From assembly GCA_903813345.2 (NCBI GenBank), contig CAIIXF020000002.1:34430109-34494108 (forward strand): a DNA stretch of 64,000 bases, written 5' to 3'. The stretch comes from Owenia fusiformis (Eukaryota > Annelida > Polychaeta > Sabellida > Oweniidae). Under the pieces are notes generated by a model. It was given only the letters and a program-made list of their open reading frames with translations. It had not been told where the DNA came from and searched no databases. Positions 11,380-22,129 of the stretch are shown here, piece after piece; positions within the stretch are counted from its first letter, which is position 1; every line of letters starts with the position of its first letter. Both the position numbers and the translations under genes were made by a program.

Positions 11380-11755
11380 GTGATATTGTCTTGCTGTAAT
11401 CATTAAACCATCCCTTTAAAGCAACGACAACTCATTATAATCATAAGATCATCTATTAAAGGGTTATGACAACTTATCATAGTTGTTAAAACATCTCTCT
11501 AAGGATGATTACTTATTATAGTTATTAGAACATCTCTTAAAGGGTGATGACAACTTGTTATAATCATGAAACCATCTCTTGATAGATGATTACAATTTAT
11601 TATAGTCATTGGACAATCACTTAAAGGATGATTACAATTTATTATAGTCATTGGACAATCACTTAAAGGATGATTGCAATTTATTATAGCCATTGGACAA
11701 TCTCTTAAAGGATGATGACAACTTATTATAGTCATTGGACAATCTCTTAAAGGGT
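11380..11755. repeat. 42-bp minisatellite after exon 4
   Basis: About nine degenerate copies of a 42-bp unit with the words TCTCTTAAAGG, GATGA, ACAACTTATTATAGTCATT. It starts within 30 bases of the exon 4 stop, so it would lie in its 3' untranslated region. The same unit recurs at 14262-14960, 16890-17090 and 17268-17660. Confidence 0.85.
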
Positions 11756-11880
11756 TCCGATTAGCATCCCGTATAAAAACAATATGGCGGCTCCAGGCGA
11801 ATCAACTGGATCAGTCCATTTTTAAGAAATAAGGGGAGTTCTGTAAAATCCAGTTTATTGAAATTGTCTTTGAGATAAAC

Positions 11881-13825
11881 ACTAGGGCAGAGCATTTGTA
11901 CTGAAAGGAGCGTTTTCAGTACAAATATGTACTGAAAAATGTACTGAATTTTTAAGTATATTTTTCAGTATAAATATGTACTGAAAAATATACTTAAAAT
12001 TTCAGTGCAAATTTCAGTATAAATATGTACTGAAAAATATACTGAAATTTTAAGTACATTTTTCAGTATATATTTATACTGAAAAATATACTGAATTTTA
12101 AGTGTGATTTTAAGTGCAAATATGTACTTAAAAATATACTGAAATTTAAGTGTGATTTTAAGTGCAAATATGTACTGAAAAATATACTGAAATTTAAGGG
12201 CATATTTAAGTGTAAATTTATACTGAAAAATATACTTAGATTTTGAATAACGACATCTTCCTGACTTTGACATCTATACCATGGATTTTGCTATACTCGA
12301 ACAAATGAGGTTCTATGTTCATGTTATATATTTTAATTTTGATATCAATTAATTAATTTGCTCAAGCAATATGAGTGGAAATCTCATGAAAAACTTATTT
12401 TTAAGACTGAGAAAATATGTACCTTTAATGTTTTTGAATTTTAGAACTTAATAAGGTAGAATGTATCTAGAAACCTCAAAAGGTATGGAATACACATGTT
12501 ATGTACGATCAGTTTTAAATAAAGGGTTTATCCCTCAGGAAATATGGGTATCCAAAACCTCCCAGTACATAACCCTTATATATGTGGTTTGATCGGGCTA
12601 AAAAGAAATTTATTGATGGAGAAAATGCAATCAGATATTATTACAGGATGCGTCTTAAATGATTAAATCCAAAAACATAACTTATTAAAAGGAAAACACT
12701 TGATTACAGTAAACCTAGCCTCTCCAGTTTGATTAGATTCTGCTTTAAAGGATGTGTCTAAAGAAACTTTATTAATCCATTAACAAAACAAAATATTTTG
12801 ACAAGGCAAAACAAACCTGATTACAGAGAGACTCTTTTAAGTTTGGTTAAAGTCTGCTGTAAAGGAAGCATCCAAAATAATTTCATAATGTAATAGCATT
12901 CCTGCTGGGGGGGGGGGGGGTTTCAGGGGTCCAAGCGAACCCCCCCCCCCCCCCAGCCAAAAATTCTTTTAAAATCATGCACTTTTTCACCATTCTAAGA
13001 ACTTTTTGAGTGATTTAGGCCATTTTTAATAAATCCATAAACAAAACTTCTAAAAAGGAAATCACTTGATTACAGTAAACCTAGCCTCTCCAGTTTGATT
13101 AGAGTCTGCTTTAATGGATGTGTCTAAAGAAACTTTATTAATCCACTAACAAAACAAAATATTTTGACAAGGCATAACAAACCTTAGATTACAGAGAGAC
13201 TCTTTTAAGTTTGGTTAAAGTCTGCTGAAAAGGAAGCATCCAAAATAATTTCATAATGTAATAGCATTCCTGCTGGGGGGGGGGGGGTTCAGGGGTCCAA
13301 GCGAACCCCCCCCCCCCCCCCCGGCAAAAAATTCTTTTAAAAAGAACTTTTTGAGTGATTTAGAGTTTATAAAGTATGCCTTACATTTACGTTTTTTCTT
13401 ATTTCCATTATTGGGCACAAATATTTCTCATTGCATATATTTATACTTAAAATTATCCTTTTTCAGTATATTTTTCAGTACAATTTTATACTGACTTTTG
13501 CACTTAAATTTCAGTACATTTTTCAGTATATATTTGTACTTAAATTTATCCTTAAATTTTCAGTGCATTTTTCAGTATATTTTTGCACTTAAATTTGTCC
13601 TTAAAATTCAGTACATTTTTCAGTACATATTTATACTTAAATTCGTACTTAAAATTCAGTATATTTTTCAGTACATGAATTTGTACTGAAAAATATACTG
13701 AAAAAATTCAGTGCATTTTTCAGTACAAAAATGTACTTAAATTTGTACTGAAACAAAACTAGTACATTTTTCAGTACATATTTGTACTGAAAACGCTCCT
13801 TTCAGTACAAATGCTCTGCCCTAGT
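11881..13825. mobile_element. 1.9-kb foldback element with CAGTAC-rich arms
   Basis: The termini ACTAGGGCAGAGCATTTGTA (11881) and its reverse complement (ending 13825) are perfect over about 65 bp. Beyond that both arms (to about 12240, and from about 13440) are filled with short degenerate copies of TTCAGTAC/GTACTGAA and CTTAAATT words, many palindromic themselves. The interior (12240-13440) carries a direct duplication of ~365 bp (about 12690-12985 and 13060-13345), including an imperfect poly-G/poly-C hairpin in each copy. No transposase is seen. It appears to lie inside or next to the 42-bp array, which resumes at 14262. Confidence 0.7.
12901..13325. repeat. Paired poly-G / poly-C hairpin blocks
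   Basis: At 12906-12955 and 13275-13322 a run of G, then TTCAGGGGTCCAAGCGAACC, then a run of C can fold on itself. The flanking AAAAATTCTTTTAAAA words relate these blocks to the element at 49918-50121, whose interior has the same layout. Confidence 0.55.
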
Positions 13826-14261
13826 GAAAGTAATCCGTTTATAATGATTTTGAAAACGTTATCCAAAGAGTGATTGCGTTCAAATAATACATGTACAACA
13901 GCCAATATAAATTCTTGTATTAGAAACCGGGCTGTCTTGCTTTGTTTCATTTGTAGGACATTTCATATGCCAAGCTGTGTGCTATTACGTTATGGGGAAA
14001 TTTAGATGCCAATTTTTCCTTATTATACACAAATAGAAGATCCTGAAACTTCACCCATAAATGTGGAATTGATTTGTCAAAATAAAAATCACCCTTTTAT
14101 AAATGTGTGACGATCTATAATATACTTATGCTATATAACAGTTAGAGGTGTTGACACAACGACCTCGAACCTGTGTACCCTTGAGTATTATTCCGGGATC
14201 GGGCCTTTTATACTAAACGGTGAGCAACACCAGAAACGAGCGTTCGATTTGCTAAACGATA

Positions 14262-14960
14262 TGCGTCACCCTTTAAAGGATGATGACAACTTATGGTTAT
14301 TGGACAATCTCCTAAAGGATGATTACAATTTATTATAGTCATTGGACAATCTCTTAAAGGATGATTGCAATTTATTATAGTCATTGGACAATCACTTAAA
14401 GGATGATTACAATTTATTATAGTCATTGGACAATCACTTAAAGGATGCTTGCAACTTATTATAGTCATTGGATAATCTCTTAAAGGATGATTACAATTTA
14501 TTGTAGTCATTGGACAATCTCTTAAAGGATAATAACAACTTATTATAGTCTTTGGAAAATCACTTAAGGGATGATTACAACTTATTATAGTCATTGGATA
14601 ATCTCTTAAAGGATGATGACAACTTATTGTAGTCATTGGACAATCTCTTAAAGGATAACAACAACTTATTATAGTCATTAGACCATCCCCTAAAGGATAA
14701 TGACAACTCATTGAAGTCATAAGACCATCTCTTAAAGGATAATAACAACTTATTATTGTCTTTAGACCAGGATAATGACAACTTATTAGATTAGAGTCAT
14801 TAGACCATCTCTTATTATAGTAATTAGACCATCTCTTAAAGATCTCTTAAAAGGTGACAACAACAAGCTATTACAAATGACAAATAAGACCATCCCCTAA
14901 ATGATAATAACAACTCATTATATTCATTAGACCATCTCTTAAATGACCAACTACAATTCA
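14262..14960. repeat. 42-bp minisatellite, second block
   Basis: About sixteen copies of the same unit as at 11380-11755 (ACAACTTATTATAGTCATTG, GACAATCTCTTAAAGGATGA). The minus-strand open frame of 170 codons here is a by-product of the 42-bp (14-codon) period. Confidence 0.85.
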
Positions 14961-16222
14961 GTATCTTAAATCTGAATGATAACATATTTATTTTATTTTT
15001 TCTCATGTACATGTACATGTGCTATAAAATAATCAGAAGTATATTCTTAATACTATATAATTTAAGATGATTCAGGTCATTTAGTGCCCATGATGTAGAA
15101 CATTTGATATCGAAATATACCTGTAAAATAAAATGAAATAAAACAAAATTAAAATTTTGAAATACATTTTTATAGTACATTTAAAATAACATATAGTTTG
15201 TAAGCAGGTCTTGAAAAAAGCTTCATAAATTTGCCTATAATCTCATTTGAGTTGAGCCACCTATCTATGACACAATGTTGGCAATGGCAAAGTCATACTT
15301 GGCATATTTGTAGCATTTGAGGGTCTGTTAGGGGTGGTAGTGCAGATATAATTGTTGTTATAACAACTATGTTAATATATAGTGGTCAAGCATGAATGTT
15401 GTATTATTTGTTTAATAAAAATACACCCATAGATGGCACACCCAGGATTGAGAGGACACCCATGACTAAAATAAGACCAATCACTGTTATCTTGTTTCCA
15501 TGGTAATCTGAATAACCTCCCTTATAAGTATTTATTACATGTCAGGTAGATCATAATTGCTTGATTTATGGCAAAAACAATGACTTGTGCACATTGATGG
15601 CAATATTGCACCATTTCTAATAGATCTCATACCTTAGAAGCGTATTGGTTCAAAAAAATTCCCAGCAGACCTAACATATCATACCAACAATGTGCCTATT
15701 CAGTCATCAATTCAATTGTAAAGTTTCTCTTGAAAAATAAATCTTTCAGTTTTGCTGAATTTTTTTAGCAGAAATTGCCTACTCTCCCTCCCTTCCATTT
15801 TTCCGATCACCAGGCGTAAGCGAAGCTCTCTTATTACACTCATGTAAGAAATCCTATTTGTCTTGATACTTTTTTAAGAAAGTGTTTGCAAATAGCAACA
15901 AACAAATGCTTTGTAACTTGACCAACATTTGGTATAATTTTGTTATACACCTGGTATAGTTTTCAAGAAAATTTATTTTAAAGAAACTGGCTAACTATAC
16001 ATTTTATCCTAAATTAATTCATTTTAGATTAGAGAATAAGTAAAAAATCAGATCATATACATGTATGCTTTGTAGATTCTAATAATAAACTAAGAATTTG
16101 GACCAAATTTTTTTTATCAACCAAGAATTATGTGAAGTTGATCCCAAATTGATTAATTTTTTCTAACAATTCCATTATCTGTATAGTGTAAGGCTCTAAA
16201 TTGATCCTTTCTGTATTTTCAG
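14961..16222. other. Non-coding sequence upstream of exon 5
   Basis: AT-rich, with no domain-bearing frame. The last ~140 bp before exon 5 match the sequence before exon 4 (ACCAAGAATTATGTGAAGTT and GTGTAAGGCTCTA occur in both), so the duplication that made exons 4 and 5 included intron sequence. Confidence 0.55.
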
Positions 16223-16884
16223 GAGGACTGCAAGGTGCTAATTATTATCAATCTGAAGCAGCCTTTATGAAGAAACAGCCTCATTTCCATAACCCTACAT
16301 ACCAGAGACCACATTCATTTCATGGCAGCCATGCACCAATGCATGATGGCAATGCACCAATGCATGATGTCAATGCACCAATGCATGATGTCAATGCACC
16401 AATGCATGATGTCAATGCACCAATGCATGATGGCAATGCACCAATGCATGATGTCAATGCACCAATGCATGATGTCAATGCACCAATGCATGATGTCAAT
16501 GCACCAATGCATGATGTCAATGCACCAATGCATGATGTTAATGCACCAATGCAGCAAGGCAATGCAACAAGACGAGGGACACATATAGTGGCAAACCCTG
16601 AACATGAAGCAACCTATAACACTCATGTGAATAATGGATTTGATGCGTCCAATAGACAACTCATTACAGGGGAAACCACTGACTCAACTGTTCTCAGCAG
16701 TGCTGTCTCATCAGATCACTTTCAATGCGAGATCTGCATGAAGAAATTTGTCAGTAATATAACACTGAATATACATAGAAATATACATACTGGTAAAAAG
16801 AAGAGTTGTAAAAGATGTGATAAGTCATTTTCAGACCCTGCAAGCTTGAGTAGACATAAGAAGAAATATAATCATTTCTGGTAA
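16223..16884 (+). CDS. Alternative 3'-terminal exon 5, two C2H2 zinc fingers with 7-residue repeats
   Basis: Acceptor CTGTATTTTCAG ends at 16222; two bases (GA) complete a codon, then open to TAA at 16882-16884. A paralogue of exon 4, with the same GLQGANY start and the fingers CEICMKKFVSNITLNIHRNI(H) and CKRCDKSFSDPASLSRHKKK(YNH). The spacer contains eleven tandem copies of a 7-residue unit NAPMHDV/G (21-bp period, 16336-16560), where exon 4 has one. The reading frame is kept by the 21-bp step. The ending differs slightly from its relatives: TTC TGG TAA gives a terminal FW, and TTCTGGTAAGAAC resembles a splice donor, so this exon could also be spliced internally. Confidence 0.88.
16336..16560 (+). 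repeat. In-frame 21-bp coding minisatellite
   Basis: About eleven copies of AATGCACCAATGCATGATGT-type units inside exon 5, coding NAPMHDV or NAPMHDG. Other frames and the opposite strand also stay open across it, giving several false open frames. Confidence 0.92.
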
Positions 16885-16889
16885 GAACA

Positions 16890-17660
16890 AACATTAATGA
16901 TGTGATGTCATAAGACATCTCTTAAAGGGTGAAGACATCTCATTTTAGTCATCAGACCATCTCTTAAAGGGTGACGACAAGTCATTATAGTCATTTGACC
17001 ATCTCTTCAAGGGTGATGATGACTGAATATAGTCATAAGACCATCTCTTAAAGGGGGATGAGACTTAAAGGGTCATGAGACTTAATCTTGTAAAGCAGGG
17101 GTTTCACTAGAATTTTTCAAAACAGGCTAAATAAATGAAAACAACAGGCAAAAATAAATGGAAATCATAAATTTAACATGGAAAAATTGAAAAGTGCCTG
17201 AAAACAACAGGCAATTTTGTGAAAACAACCAGTGAAAATCACCTCTTGCCTGCTGCTAATGAAACCACTGTAAAGGGTGATGACAACTCATTATAGTCAT
17301 AAGACCATCTCTTAAAGGGTGATGACAACTCATTATAGCCATAAGGCCATCTCTTAAAGGGTGATGACAACTCATTATAGTCATAAGACCATCTCTTAAA
17401 GGGTGATGACAACTCATTATAGCCATAAGGCCATCTCTTAAAGGGTGATGACAACTCATTATAGTCATAAGACCATCTCTTAAAGGGTGATGACAACTCA
17501 TTATAGCCATAAGGCCATCTCTTAAAGGGTGATGACAACTCATTATAGTCATAAGACCATCCTCTAACGGGTGTTGACAACTCATTATAGTCATTAGAAT
17601 ATCTCTTAAAGGGTAATGACAACTCATTTTAGTCATTAGAATATCCCTAAAGGGTAACTA
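16890..17660. repeat. 42-bp minisatellite after exon 5
   Basis: Two blocks (16890-17090 and 17268-17660) of the 42-bp unit also found after exon 4, here more homogeneous (TCTTAAAGGGTGATGACAAC, TCATTATAGTCATAAGACCA alternating with a GCCATAAGGCC version). Between them, at 17095-17270, is unrelated sequence rich in AACAGGCAA words. The alternation of two unit types suggests amplification of 84-bp dimers. Confidence 0.85.
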
Positions 17661-17896
17661 CAATTTTTGTATTTGTTTTTTTAAAACATGTAGATGTGCT
17701 ATGTAGGAAACAGAAATATATTCTTCTTTGTATTTTATAGTTTTTAAAAGATGACTTAGGACATGTAGTGCCCAGGGCAATCTTAATGTAGCATATAAAA
17801 AGTGTGAATATGCCAGTAATGCCACAGAATATTTTTTCAGATATTTGGAAATTCAAACACTGCCATGTCTTTGTGATGTGGCAATTTGAGCTGTAA

Positions 17897-17902
17897 AATA
17901 AA
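17897..17902 (+). terminator. Polyadenylation signal candidate for exon 5
   Basis: AATAAA about 1 kb past the exon 5 stop, after the minisatellite; no clear AATAAA was seen closer. Confidence 0.35.
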
Positions 17903-18701
17903 GTAAAACAAAAAAATGTTTAGAGTGTATGTTGTGATTTTAAAATGCATTGCTATAGTATAGTCAATAGAATAAATATTAAAAGAATATATACTATTTT
18001 TGAAATTATTTCAATTCACTCTCCATCATTTACTTGTCTCATGATTATTGGAATATAAGGTCAGCATTATTGAAATTATCTATCATTGTTATATTCCACT
18101 TGCATGTTATTGGCTATTCCATTTCCAGTTGATATCACATCCATATTGTGCTTTGAGTTATCAGTTTGGATATTTCTGGTAAAATCATGTAATAAATCCA
18201 ATATCATAGGGTCATTTTTATCAACAATTTGCAATCAATGCTTGGTCACTTTGCTAAATTAAGATTCTAAGGGAAACATTGTTTACTTCCAATATTTGCA
18301 CCATCCCTTTTAATATTCAAATAAATACACTTCCTTGTCATTTAAGTATTTTGGTTGATTTTCCTAACAATATCTATGATACTTATACTCTGTGTGTCTC
18401 TTGTTTTTAGGTTGTTGTTTTATATATATTAGAAGACCATTAAAACTTTAACAATTTTCATTCAGATGAAGTTAATTAGTGACATTAATCTAATTATTAA
18501 AAATGTCTACTTTCATTGAGGTATCACTAAGAATTTATCATTTGGATCATCTATTCAAAAATGCATGACTTTACATTGGATAAAGGATAATAGAAAAATT
18601 AAATGTAAATTTTTAGGGAACACCTCCAAAGTGGAACACTATTTTTGGTACCAAAGGTATTCCACATGTTTTTAACTATCAATATTGTTCTATTTTTCCA
18701 G

Positions 18702-18964
18702 TACCAATAATTACGCTGGACTATAATGACATAAATCAACCCCGAAATCCATCCACTGCCAAGCCACAACCAACAAAATACACAACTGGCAAAAAGTTTG
18801 AGTGCAAGCTGTGTTTGAAATCCTTCTCTGCCAAGTGGAATCTCTACATACATATGAACATTCATAATGGAGCGAGGCCATACAAATGTGATATATGCGA
18901 GAAAGCTTTTGCCAACCCAGGGACACTAAATCATCATAGAAAAACACATTACATGGGCCAATAA
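18702..18964 (+). CDS. Alternative 3'-terminal exon 6, two C2H2 zinc fingers
   Basis: Acceptor CTATTTTTCCAG ends at 18701. Two bases (TA) finish a codon, then 87 codons run to TAA at 18962-18964. About 28 residues of Pro/Thr-rich spacer precede finger 1, CKLCLKSFSAKWNLYIHMNI(H), an NGARPYK linker, and finger 2, CDICEKAFANPGTLNHHRKT(H), then YMGQ. There is no internal start before the fingers, so this exon is easy to miss in an ATG-based search; it was recognised from the Cys/His pattern and the shared splice phase. Antisense open frames covering it (18599-18947) are shadows. AATAAA follows at 19144-19149. Confidence 0.85.
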
Positions 18965-19143
18965 TGCCTCAGTCTGGGCCCATTATCAGACTTGGCCAAT
19001 AATGCCTTGGCCTGGGCCCATTATCAGACTTAGCCAATAATGCTTGGCCCTTGTTACTTAGCCAATAATGTCAATATTGTCAGACTTGCCCAATAGTGCT
19101 AAGGATGGACCTTTATGTCAGATTTTGTTGCACAGATGTCCGA

Positions 19144-19149
19144 AATAAA
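19144..19149 (+). terminator. Polyadenylation signal for exon 6
   Basis: AATAAA 180 bases after the exon 6 stop. The 3' untranslated region before it contains short repeats of GGCCCATTATCAGACTTGGC and CCAATAATGC. Confidence 0.55.
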
Positions 19150-19339
19150 ATATAACATTGAAACATTTCAAATGAAATTTCTTATGTTTAGCAATTATAA
19201 AATATTATTATGGCAACATTTAGGTAGCATACTGTTGCTATGGCAACTTTTGTGCAGCCGCACCAAAAGCTTTAACTTTTAAAACTACTTTGCCTATAAC
19301 TTTATTCACTCACCCCACGATAATGAGTATCAATGTCAG

Positions 19340-20385
19340 TTGGGTAATGGTTTGTTTTTGTAGTTGTTGGTTGTACTTTCACCTATTGGTTGTACTTGTA
19401 TACTAGTAGTTGTGGGTTGTACTTGCAGTTGTAGGTTGTACTTGTATACTTGTAGTTGTAGGTTGTAGTTGTGGATTGTTCTTGCAGTTGTGGGTTGTAC
19501 TTGTAGTTGAGGGTTGCACTTGTAGGTTGTACGTACTTGTAGTTTTGGGTTTTACTTGCTGTTGTGGGTTGTACTTACAGTTGTGGGTTGTACTTGTAGT
19601 TGAGGGTTGCACTTGTAGGTTGTACGTACTTGTAGCTGTGGGTTGTTCTTGCAGTTGTGGGTTGTACTTGTGGTTGAAGGTTGCACTTGTACGTTGTACA
19701 TACTTGTAGTTTTGGTTTTACTTGCTGTTGTGGGTTGTACTTACAGTTGTGGGTTGTATTTGTACTTGTGGGTTGTTCTTGCTGTTGTGGGTTGTACTTA
19801 CAGTTGTGGGTTGTATTTGTACTTGTGGGTTGTACTTGCAGTTGTGGGTTGTACTTACAGTTGTGGGTTGTTCTTGCAGTTGTACATATGCAGTTGTGGG
19901 TTGTTCTTGCAGGTGTGGGTTGTTCTTGCAGTTGTACAGGCAGTTGTGGGTTGTACTTGCAGTTGTGGGTTGTTCTTGCAGTTATATATACATGCAGTTG
20001 TGGGTTGTTCGTGCAGTTGTGGCTTGTTCTTGCAGTTTTGGGTTGTACTTGCAGTTGTGGGTTGTTCCTGCAGTTTTACATATGCAGTTGTGGGTTGTTT
20101 TTGCAGTTGTGGGTGGTTCTTGCAGTTGTACATGCAGTTGTGGGTTTTTCTTGCAGTTGTGGGTTGTACTTGCAGTTGTGGGTTGTTCTTGCAGTTGTGG
20201 GTTCTATTAGCAGTTGTGGGTTGTTTTTGCAGTTGTGGGTTGTTCTTGCAGTTGTACATGCAGTTGTGGGTTGTTCATGCAGTTGTGGCTTGCTCTTGCA
20301 GTTGTGGGTTGTTCTTGCAGTTGTGGGTTCTATTAGCAGTTGTGGGTTGTACATGCAGTTGTGGGTTGTTCTTGCATTTATGTTT
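19340..20385 (+). repeat. G/T-rich ~18-bp minisatellite just upstream of exon 7
   Basis: About 1 kb of degenerate units (TTGTGGGTTGTACTTGCAG and TTGTGGGTTGTTCTTGCAG). The + strand is nearly free of runs of A and strongly G/T skewed. It ends about 70 bp before the exon 7 acceptor. Every unit contains TTGCAG or TTACAG, an acceptor-like hexamer. Several frames stay open across it on both strands; none is a credible protein. Confidence 0.9.
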
Positions 20386-20457
20386 TTGGAATAATATTCA
20401 AATCTTTTGTTCCATTGTATTTTTGAGACTTCATCACTGTTCATCCTTCTGTTACAG

Positions 20458-20687
20458 GTGCTGTCATGTATTTCCCTAGACCAGGGGTTGCTAGGCAACC
20501 ACAGACAACAGAATCCTTGCAGTGCCATATATGTATGAAATCCTTCAAGTCACGCTGCAGTCTCCGCAACCATTCCTACATCCATACTGGAGAGATGCCA
20601 TACAAGTGTGACCAATGCCCAGAAGCTTTCTCTCATCAAATGAAGTTATGGAGGCACAAGAAAAGACAGCATTCTATGCTCATTTAA
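20458..20687 (+). CDS. Alternative 3'-terminal exon 7, two C2H2 zinc fingers
   Basis: Acceptor TTCTGTTACAG ends at 20457; two bases (GT) finish a codon and the frame runs to the stop at 20685-20687. A short ~20-residue spacer is followed by finger 1, CHICMKSFKSRCSLRNHSYI(H), the classical TGEMPYK linker, and finger 2, CDQCPEAFSHQMKLWRHKKR(QH), then SMLI. It is a close paralogue of exon 8, sharing the SHQMKLWRHKK segment and the spacer word QPxTxE. Its fingers have classical linkers, unlike the GKK linkers of exons 2-5. Same start phase as the rest of the bank. Confidence 0.87.
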
Positions 20688-21068
20688 AGCATGTGGTTGG
20701 CTTCAGTTTTTACATTGTCATAAACATAATTGTTGAGAAAAAATGCAGACACATATGTATATAAAAGAACATAGTCAGGCAGGAGAAAAGGGGAGGCTTC
20801 AGTTTTACCCTTTTACAGAAATTGTTTCTTTATGTTTTTTTCATTAAAAACTGTTTTTCATTGGAAATGATTTCCAAATGTAGCATTATACGTCCTATGT
20901 CTTCTATTCTATTGATTTTTGCCAGTGGTAATTGCCAGTGGTAATAATTTGCAATTATTAAAGAACAAGCAATTATCATCTCAATCAGTCTACTATTTTA
21001 ACTTCTATGTCTTCTATTTATTTCAAAAGACAATTTGTTGTGTTATTTGCTGCAGTTGCTTTCTAAAC

Positions 21069-21074
21069 AATAAA
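21069..21074 (+). terminator. Polyadenylation signal for exon 7
   Basis: AATAAA 382 bases after the exon 7 stop. The rest of 20688-21641 is AT-rich with no supported gene. Confidence 0.45.
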
Positions 21075-21641
21075 ACGAGCATAAAAAATCTTTGTCTTGA
21101 ATTGCTTCTTAAAGAAATGAAATACCAAAGCCACAATCTCTTAGTGTGACAATGATTTAGAAACAAATACATTTAGTTTTTAAATCTTACTCATTGGCGT
21201 AATATAGGCCTATTACATGCCAGCCAATCAGAAGACAGTTTGTAACATAATCTGCATTCTATATTTTCAAATAGATGAACGGTTAGTTTAGATTCAGTGG
21301 AATTTGTAATAGTAACGAATAGTTAAATAGGTGCACATGCAGGTCAAATTGTTGACCTAACAAAACTCTTGCAAAAAGTTTCTGGTTAAATTCTTGTACA
21401 GTGCACTTATATGTTAATTGCCATATCTGAAGATTTTAAGCACAAAACTAAATCAATTGTGTAGCTTATATGCATTTATGAATTTTTGGTATGCCAACCT
21501 TTGCATTTTGGCTCCCATTCTCATTCAATGCCTCATCATTTGTGCTAAAATTGTCCCCAGTTTATCGATCATTTGGCTTAAATCCTATTGTTCTTGTACT
21601 TGTATTTTGTTTATTGATTATAATGTTCTTTGTCATTTCAG

Positions 21642-21886
21642 TTGATGTCTACTCTATGGCAACACAAGATATTGCTGGGCAACCAAAGACAATAGAAACC
21701 TGGCAGTGTCAGATATGTATGAAAACATTCAAGACCCGACGAGTCCTTAGAAACCATTCATTTATACATACTGGAGAATTGCCATATCAGTGTGACCTCT
21801 GCCAAGATGCATTTTCCCATCAAATGAAGTTATGGCGACACAAGAAAAAACAACATCCAGTGGATCCTCAAATCTGGACTGAATAA
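21642..21886 (+). CDS. Alternative 3'-terminal exon 8, two C2H2 zinc fingers
   Basis: Acceptor TTTGTCATTTCAG ends at 21641; two bases (TT) finish a codon and the frame is open to the stop at 21884-21886. Finger 1 is CQICMKTFKTRRVLRNHSFI(H), the linker TGELPYQ, and finger 2 CDLCQDAFSHQMKLWRHKKK(QH), followed by PVDPQIWTE. It is the last zinc-finger exon seen before the anoctamin gene and a close paralogue of exon 7. The open frame extends upstream of the acceptor, but that part is AT-rich intron with a T-rich tract, so the acceptor is taken as the start. Confidence 0.87.
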
Positions 21887-21953
21887 GAAAAAGGAAGAAT
21901 ATAAAGTTTATAGGGGTAGTGGTCAGAAAGTGCATGTAGAATGTAAAAAGGAA

Positions 21954-21959
21954 AATAAA
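21954..21959 (+). terminator. Polyadenylation signal for exon 8
   Basis: AATAAA 68 bases after the exon 8 stop, with a second overlapping candidate a few bases on (GATAATAAAAA). This would be the 3' end of the whole zinc-finger locus. Confidence 0.55.
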
Positions 21960-22129
21960 GTGATAATAAAAATGCAATTAGAAAATAATTAATGCTAATA
22001 AGTAATCTTTGTCACACTATAGATAATCATTTGCATATTGAAAATGAGCTAAAACAAGAATAACCCTAGATTCAGATGTATCGAAATTAGCATACCATGA
22101 TACCATGTCACATTGTCACAACACACCAG

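Noticed and set aside
14208-14720. 170-codon minus-strand open frame with a 14-residue repeat
   Set aside because: By-product of the 42-bp minisatellite; no start context or domain.
16315-16659. Minus-strand and alternate-frame repeat proteins over the 21-bp array
   Set aside because: They overlap zinc-finger exon 5, whose frame carries C2H2 motifs and the right splice phase.
19643-20479. 278-codon Cys/Val/Gly-rich open frame and its siblings on both strands
   Set aside because: Low-complexity translation of an 18-bp minisatellite; open in several frames at once.
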